A program made the translations under genes and the position numbers. The notes below the pieces were generated by a model. The model was given only the letters and a program-made list of their open reading frames with translations, had not been told where the DNA came from and made no database searches. A stretch of DNA of 64,000 nt from Cryptomeria japonica (Eukaryota; Streptophyta; Pinopsida; Cupressales; Cupressaceae). The stretch is taken from the NCBI RefSeq assembly GCF_030272615.1, contig NC_081411.1:157308471-157372470 (forward strand), given 5' to 3'. Shown here piece after piece: positions 57,825-64,000 of the stretch (position 1 is the stretch's first letter; every line of letters starts with the position of its first letter).

Positions 57825-59080
57825 CTACAAACCTAAGAAAAATATCATCTCACCAATCATCGACATTTCAAATTCATTCTTCATATTATTAGAGAATTCC
57901 ATGCACAATTTATCTTCGCCTCCAAAAATGATATCATCAACAAATACTTCAATAATCAGAATATCATCATCAATGATCTTGTAATATAAATTTCTGTCAG
58001 CACTGCCTTTAGTAAAACCAAGCTTCAAAAAATATTTATCCAACCTTGCATACCAAGCTCTAGGAGCTTGTTTCAATCCATATAAAGCTTTCCTTAACCT
58101 GCAAACCATATCTTTGTCACCTGTTAGTGAAAATACATGAGGCTGCTCAATGTATACCTCTTCCTCAATTTCACCATTCAAAAATTCACATTTAACAATG
58201 ATTTGATAGACCTTATAGTTCTTATAAGCTACATAGGAAAGAAATAGTCTAACAACTTCAATTCTAGCTACAGGTGCAAATGTCTCACCATAATCAATTC
58301 CTTGTATTTTAGAATATCCTTTACAATCCAATCTAGCCTTGTTTCTTACAACTTGACCATCCTCATTTAGTTTATTTCTAAAAGCCCATTTAGTTCCAAT
58401 AACATTCTTATTTTTAGGCCGGGGAACTAAAGTCCAAGTGTTATTCTTCTCTATCTGATTTAATTCATCTTCCATAGCCTTTAACCAATGTTTATTTTTA
58501 CAAGATTCAATAACAAATGTCGGTTCAATTTGAGAAATAAGACATACCTCTTCATTTGCCATTATTCTTCTTGTCATAACTCCCTTGTTCCTATCTCCAA
58601 TGATTTGATCTTCAGAATGATTTATTCTTACATACCTTGTTGTCTTCTGAACTTTAGGTTCACGGTTCTGATCATCAATCATAGTTGAATTTTCTGATTG
58701 TGTCGGCGTAACTATTTCAGTGTCTTGTACCGGTTGAGGCATTGTCAGTTTAGTTATGATCATTTCCACTGCTAGTTCCCTAAAATGTGATATAGATTGA
58801 TTTTTGTATTTCTCATCCACTTTCACATTTGCACTCTCCATAATTTTCTGCAATCTTTTGTTATAACATCTATATTCTTTTCTTTGAATTGAATATCTAA
58901 GAAATATCCCTTCATCACATCTAGGATCAAACTTCCCAATTGAATCAAACCTTTTGATATAACATTTACTTCCAAAAATTCTAAAATATTTAACAATAGG
59001 TGTATGTCCAAACCATAATTCATAGCGGGTCTTACCAGTTTCATCTTTGATGTGAACGCTATTGAATGTGTAGACTATTG
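57825..59080 (-). pseudogene. pol: Element C integrase C-terminus and reverse transcriptase
   Basis: The minus-strand frame is open without a stop from the element E junction to 57825. Integrase C-terminal blocks are TRYELWFGHTPIVKYFRIFG and DEGIFLRYSIQRKEYRCYNK. RT blocks are WLKAMEDELNQIEKNNTWTL, GYSKIQGIDYGETFAPVARI, LYGLKQAPRAWYARLDKY and the catalytic EVFVDDIIFGGED near 57922-57955. The block YQIIVKCEFLNGEIEEE has Ile-Val where Met-Asp is usual (YQMDVKS), so the first catalytic Asp of RT is lost although the frame is open. The open frame reads on into the antisense of the E LTR to 59171, a chance fusion. Confidence 0.9.
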
Positions 59081-60208
59081 TGTTACTACTTATCAAATTG
59101 CCATTAGTTTTTATATTCAAAGTCATACTATATATTCTAGTCGGTATACACATAGAGAAGTCGGTATGCACAGTCTAGTCGGTTACAGAAGAAAGCAGTT
59201 ATAGAACACAATATACACCGAGCTATCTACCGAGTATCTTTTTGAGACTACAAAGCAGAAAAGATGACACACCGAGTTGATATTCACCAAGTGAAATGTG
59301 TTACCAGATACATTGAACCTGGACATGCATATGAAAATGTGTTACAAGATCGAGGCACATCTAACCCTTATTACATTGGAAATTGCACCAGAAGATTGTG
59401 TATGATTACAAGGACAATCTAACTAATGAAATATTTTGTTTAGTTATTCATTCAAGTAATCTTGTTTGTAAGATCGAAGCAATGAATTGGATTACTGTTT
59501 TAAGAGATCTATTTATACAACATAAGTGAAGTGCATGTATGCATGAAGGAAGACTATTATAGAGACACAGAGGTCACCGAGAAGGTTTTCTGAGAACAAT
59601 CGAAGAACAGAGTAAACAGAAGGGTTTACCGAGTTACTATATGGGTTATCGAGGTATGCTATAAGCAAGGTAATCTTATTCTGAGCACATAGAATCTGCT
59701 ATAACATTTCAGATGTAAAGTTGCAGATATTTGTAATGATTTTATTGTAATATTGTGAAGATTGAAAGAGAAACCTTTAACAGGGTAATAGACTCTAATC
59801 AAGTCTATAAATTGTAAAGCCTCTAACCAGGTGTAGCATTTAGAATAAATGTTGTAAAATTCCTTTAGCAAGGTAGATCTAACAGATCTTGTTGCTCCTA
59901 ATAGGGTAAGCTATCAGAAATAGCTAAACATGTAGCTCTAACCAAGCATCTTAATTGTTGCAGTAGTGAAGTTGTGGGTGCCATCCCCACCGCAGTTTTT
60001 CTCTCTAACCAAGAGTTTACACGTAACCAAAATATATGTGTTATGGAGTGAATCGTGTATGATTGTTATCTATTTGTTTTAACTTTATTTTATGTTACTG
60101 CACTATTCTGTTTATGCATAACAATAAGGTTATTATTGAAGAAATTTTTTGGAGTACTGTATCACCCCTCCCCTCTCAGTACATTAGCTTTCCATATTGG
60201 GCCTAACA
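59081..60208 (+). repeat. 5' LTR of element E
   Basis: It starts TGTTACTACTTATCAAATTG and ends TTGGGCCTAACA; 1128 bp. It is homologous to both LTRs of D (1179 bp) over its length. The U5-like end motif TATCACCCCTCCCCTCTCAG is at about 60161-60180. Confidence 0.94.
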
Positions 60209-60210
60209 AT

Positions 60211-60222
60211 TGGTATCAGAGC
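60211..60222 (+). other. Primer-binding site of element E
   Basis: TGGTATCAGAGC, the perfect initiator-Met-tRNA site, begins two bases after the LTR. Confidence 0.94.
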
Positions 60223-60270
60223 TCAAATCTTGGAAAAGGGTTTAACTACCTAAAGAGAAAGATCTTATCA

Positions 60271-61623
60271 ATGGAAGGCTATAAACAATCTCAGAGGATT
60301 GTGTATCTACAAGAAGAGCTAGATCATGGAAATCAAGTGATTGCAGACATGCAAAGGCAAATGCAAAAATCTCAGAAAGTAAGAAGAAGATTATCTGATG
60401 ACCTGTAGGATTCTCAAGAGTTAGTGGAACAAATTGAAACATCATCTGAGAATAGTATATCTGAAGAGACTGAAGAAATGATTGGAGTGTTGAAAGAAAA
60501 GAACAAAGCATTGGCTGATCAACTAAAAGCAATGAAAAGAGAACATGAACATTTAAGTACAAAGATGACTGAAAATCTAGATGCATTAAGGATAGCAAAG
60601 GATAAAGCAAGAGATCTACAAAGAGAGAAACAACAACTTGAAGTTTTAGTATCTGATAAGAATGATGAAATCACAAGGTTAACTAGGACTCAACAAAATA
60701 TGACAGATCAACTAGGTTATGCACATCATGAAGCAATTTTGAAGAATCTTGAAAATCAAGCATTGAGACTTGAAGTATCAAGGTTGACCAATGAACTTGA
60801 AATAGAGAAGAAATCCAAAGAAACACTGAAGAAGAGTTATGAAGCATCAAAGATGCTGGATGAGCAACTGAATACAAGAAGACCCAACAAAGATGCAAGA
60901 CTCGGTTACAAAGGAAAAGAATCTACCGAGAAAGGAATTCACACTACCGAGAGAGGAGAATCATCAAAGCAAGCTGGAAATAGGAATAACATCAAAAGAA
61001 AGAAGCCTATTTTCTACTACTGTGGAAATCAAGGTCATACTGCCAACATATGCCAAATCAAAAAAGGTAAGCAACCGAATATCACTAAGTCAAATGGTTA
61101 TTGTTACAATTGCAATAAATATGGTCATACATCTAATCAATGTAGGAAAAAGTCTGTTAACAACTATTAGAAGGAAAAATTCAAAGGGTTTTGTAAAAAC
61201 TGCAATAGATATGGACATAGTACCAAGAAGTGTTGGCTTAAGAAAAAGAACCACATGTGGTCTGCACACCGAGCAAACACTAGAGGTTACCGAACTCACA
61301 CAAATCCTTACCGACAATATGCAGCAGAACCATGGGATTACAATACAAGAATATGGTGCGAATGTTGTGGAAGATATGGACATATTAGTGCCAACTATTT
61401 TATAAGGTTTGGAATGAACAACCGAAGATCATGGAGAAATCCTGGTATGACATGTTTTCATTGTCACAAAGTTGGACATTTAGCTGGAGATTGCAAAGAT
61501 CAACCTAGAAGAGACACTGAAGAGATAAAAGAAAAATTCAAGATGATTTGGAAAAAGAAAGAAATCATGTCAGATGAAGAAAGCACCTTACCTACCAAGT
61601 TAGGTGCACCTATTCCAAATTAA
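60271..61623 (+). pseudogene. gag: Element E Gag: coiled coil and five zinc knuckles
   Basis: The frame from ATG 60271 (MEGYKQSQRI) to TAA 61621 (LGAPIPN) is 450 codons in one general phase, with TAG near 60406 (same position as in D), TAG near 61168 and a short phase disturbance near 61250. The coiled coil covers roughly residues 10-190. The knuckles are FYYCGNQGHTANIC (first Cys lost), CYNCNKYGHTSNQC, CKNCNRYGHSTKKC, CECCGRYGHISANY (last Cys lost) and CFHCHKVGHLAGDC. If the amber codon is real, translation may start at MIGVLKEKNK (60478). It probably binds element RNA. Confidence 0.85.
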
Positions 61624-62168
61624 TTAGCAAAAGGTATGAAGGGACTGCATTCTCTAAAAGTTAAAATCATAATAGTTCCTATTCTATTATGTACTAAATC
61701 CAAAATCTGCATAGTTAATATGCATTAGTAGGTTTGGTATTCTATCAAAAGTACTTTACAGGAACCTATCAAGTCGGTGTATACAGGAAGCTTGTCAAGT
61801 CGGTAAATGAAGAAATTTGGTTACTAGGTTAAAACAAAAAAAAAGGGAGTAAATCGGTTAAAGGTGAACCGAGTGCATTTAATGTTTTGACCTAACCCGC
61901 ACAAAGCCCAATAAGGTATTTTGTGTACTTAAAGGTATTTTTGTGGTCATTTACATTCACCAAGTTTTCAAGAGAGCAGAGTAGAGCAAATCAAGGCAAT
62001 CAAACCTCATTCAAAGCGAATCCAAGGTATTTACACAAATCTCATCACACGGTTAAGCTGGTTTTCTGATCTTGTCAAATTCCTATAATCTAGCGAGTGT
62101 GAAGCGTCTGCTGTTTGTAAACCGTCAAACCCTAAGGATAGTTTGCTAGTTTTATCTGAAATTTACAA
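61624..62168 (+). other. Spacer between gag and ORF2 in element E
   Basis: No gene is seen in these 545 bases. The DNA aligns with the D spacer (49374-49898), including GGTATGAAGGGACTGCATTC after the gag stop. Confidence 0.55.
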
Positions 62169-64000
62169 ATGGCACCCAAGATCCAAGATCCCATAGTTGT
62201 CAAGATGTCGAGAAGCCCACACTGAAATACACTTTGACTCCTAAAGTTGCCTCTGAACTGGATGACAAAACTGCCTTTTCACTCATCTCGGATCAAGTTT
62301 TGTTAGTCGAAGATGTTAGATTCTTCACCAAATGCCATGTTGAAGAACTCGGTCATGTTGAGATAAGTGACACATATGATGAGCTATGTACCGATGGAAA
62401 AATGGATAGCAAGTATGAGCATATCAAAATCAAGGGATTAACTGAAGCTCTAGCCTATCCCCATGTGTTCAAACCCCAGTGGGTTAAGTTTGTTTTAAGC
62501 AGAGTTCATGATGATTTTATGTGGCTAGAAGAGCAACCATTCAAAATCACCAAGGAAATCATTCATGTGATCACCGGGTATCCTATCTATGATCGCACGA
62601 GCACAGAAAATGATATCACAGAAGGAGTTAATCAGTTTAACTGGAGTAGAATCTAATTACCAAGGACTAAAACTGAATAATGTCACTGATGTAGAACTTA
62701 AATTTGCAATTAGAGTAATTGGTTATTGTTTCTTCCAATCAGCAAGGGAAAATAGTGTACCCTGTGCAGCAGTTGACTTAGCCTATAAAATAGTGAAAAA
62801 GGGAATGAAAGTAGATTTATGTGAAGTGTTATTGAAAAACTTGTTTGAGAACCTGAACACAATAAGGAAGCTGAAGAAGAACAACTCGAGAAATACACTA
62901 AAGTTTGGTTCACTTCTTGTATGCATGTTTTTCTACTTTGAGAAGTTCTTTCCCTCAGTCGGTAAAGTAGTTTGGGAGCTACACCGACCTATCACCCATC
63001 AAATTAATGATTTTATCAAGAAGTTGGGAGATAATTTTAATGATATCATGGATGACTACTTCAGCAAATTTCAAGAGAACATGCACAATAGGTATTGGAT
63101 TCCATCACAGCTGGTAGAGAAATATAAGGACGATATATGTTTTGAGGTAGACACTGATTACTGTTATGTGAATGCTGTAGAACCAAGGATTCAATCTTTG
63201 CCACCAATGGGTTACGAGATTGACTTTGATATCACACAACAACAAATTGATGCATATCTTTCATTACCAAGGCATGCTATCGAACTAAGGTATGGAACTT
63301 ATGAAGAAGTTAAGGAAAAGGTGAAAAGCAGCATTGTAGTACCTAAAGCTACAAGAAAGGCTACAAAGATGATAAAGGTTTTATCTGAGAAATTCAGAGA
63401 AGAATCCTCCTCTACACCTGTCAAAGGCACTCTTGCCATTACCGAAGAGGAATCAGAAGCTCAAGAGGTAGAAACAACATTGAATACTAAGTTGCCTAAG
63501 CGTAAAGTTTTGAAAAGAAAGAAACTGGACACTACAAAGGCCCTACCGACTCCACCAACAAAGAGACCTAACACTAGAGCATCAGCTGCATCACCAAGTA
63601 AGAAACAAAAGAGTGTTACTGTTCCCAAGATAACTAGGACCTACAAGGAATCTACTCAGAGACTCATTTTGGCAAAAGAGTCTAGTGATACAGAATCTGA
63701 AGATGCCAACAAATTTCAGATTGTAAAGAGCAAAAAGGTAAATATTCACAGTGTTGAAAACTTTTGTGCCAATCTTAAAGAATATGGTGGATTTGCAGGA
63801 TTTAGATATGTCAAGTATGAGACTAGGAATAATGATGAGAAGTGACAAATTGAAGAAGTTGTCATTTTCACACTTCTAAAGTTTCGGCTAGCTCCATTAG
63901 AACTAGTAAAGTCACTTCCGAGTGAATTGTACTTACATATTGATAACAGGTGGAAATATGCAATGGACTCAGAGAAAAAAATTAGAGAAATGATATGTCT
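62169..64000 (+). pseudogene. Element E ORF2: unknown protein in place of pol (3' partial)
   Basis: It starts at ATG 62169 (MAPKIQDPIVV), with a 1-bp loss near 62205, a 2-bp loss near 62600 and TGA at 63843 (Arg in D). The rest is open, including 418 codons from 62589. Motif order is as in D: FVLSRVHDDFMWL (62491-62530), FKITKEIIHVITGYPIY, GMKVDLCEVLLKNLFENLNT (62806-62863), LKFGSLLVCMFFYFEKFFPS, EKYKDDICFEVDTDYCYVNA (63116-63175), VEPRI, MGYEIDFDIT, a basic linker (KRKKLDTTKALPTPPTKRP) and NFCANLKEYGGFAGFRYVKY near 63758-63820. Nothing in it resembles protease, reverse transcriptase or integrase. Confidence 0.8.

Larger units (their letters stand above)
55538..59080 (-). mobile_element. Ty1/copia retrotransposon C (cut by element E)
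   Basis: The minus-strand copia element is inserted in G1; CAACA at 55533-55537 may be its left target duplication (untestable here). It has its 3' LTR (55538-56645), polypurine tract, RNase H, reverse transcriptase and the end of integrase. At 59081 element E interrupts it inside integrase, and the 5' half lies beyond the window. Confidence 0.9.
59081..64000 (+). mobile_element. Non-autonomous copia-type element E (gag + ORF2), 3' end outside window
   Basis: This sister of element D on the plus strand has a 5' LTR (59081-60208), primer site, Gag, spacer and ORF2. From the length of D about 3 kb more is expected. It inserted in the integrase of element C after TATTG (59076-59080), the presumed target duplication. 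No pol domain is present in the part seen. Confidence 0.92.

Noticed and set aside
1-64000. Host genes, tRNA, rRNA or CRISPR arrays
   Set aside because: I found no host protein domain outside retrotransposons, no cloverleaf beyond primer-site complements, and no regularly spaced repeat array.

Overview
The window is a plant nuclear sequence made almost entirely of nested LTR retrotransposons. I see no host gene, rRNA, tRNA or CRISPR array. The clues to a large, repeat-rich plant genome (gymnosperm-like in flavour, not proven) are SIRE-like Ty1/copia elements, a Tat-like Ty3/gypsy element with LTRs of about 5 kb, initiator-Met-tRNA primer sites, very low GC and heavy C-to-T decay of reading frames.

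Layout. 1-6467: 3' part of a SIRE-like copia element (A). 6468-7835 and 15168-17540: left part of an old Ty3/gypsy host element (G1), split by element B (7836-15167), which carries gag plus an unknown protein and no pol. 17541-33494: a 16-kb Ty3/gypsy element (T) inserted in the G1 gag with a perfect GTAGT duplication. Each T LTR (4925 and 4974 bp) carries a ~1000-codon reading frame. 33495-35449: G1 gag and protease. 35450-36841 plus 52549-53348: probable solo LTR inside G1 pol. 36842-52543: copia element F on the minus strand, inside that solo LTR; its right LTR is split by element D (44458-52492, minus, perfect CAACA duplication). D again has gag plus unknown protein and no pol. 53349-55537: G1 reverse transcriptase. 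55538-59080: copia element C on the minus strand, inserted in G1 RNase H and cut at 59081 by element E (plus strand, same family as D), which runs out of the window.

How the parts relate. A, F and C encode the usual copia polyprotein. B, D and E have copia-type primer sites, polypurine tracts, LTR ends and multi-zinc-knuckle Gag, but in place of pol they have a conserved protein of unknown function (ORF2); they look non-autonomous and are probably mobilised by copia enzymes. The most interesting signal is that the LTR-borne frame of T (a gypsy element) shares a collinear series of motifs with ORF2 of B, D and E (copia-type elements). This suggests one undescribed accessory protein family in two unrelated retrotransposon superfamilies. 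All genes are more or less broken by stops and frameshifts.
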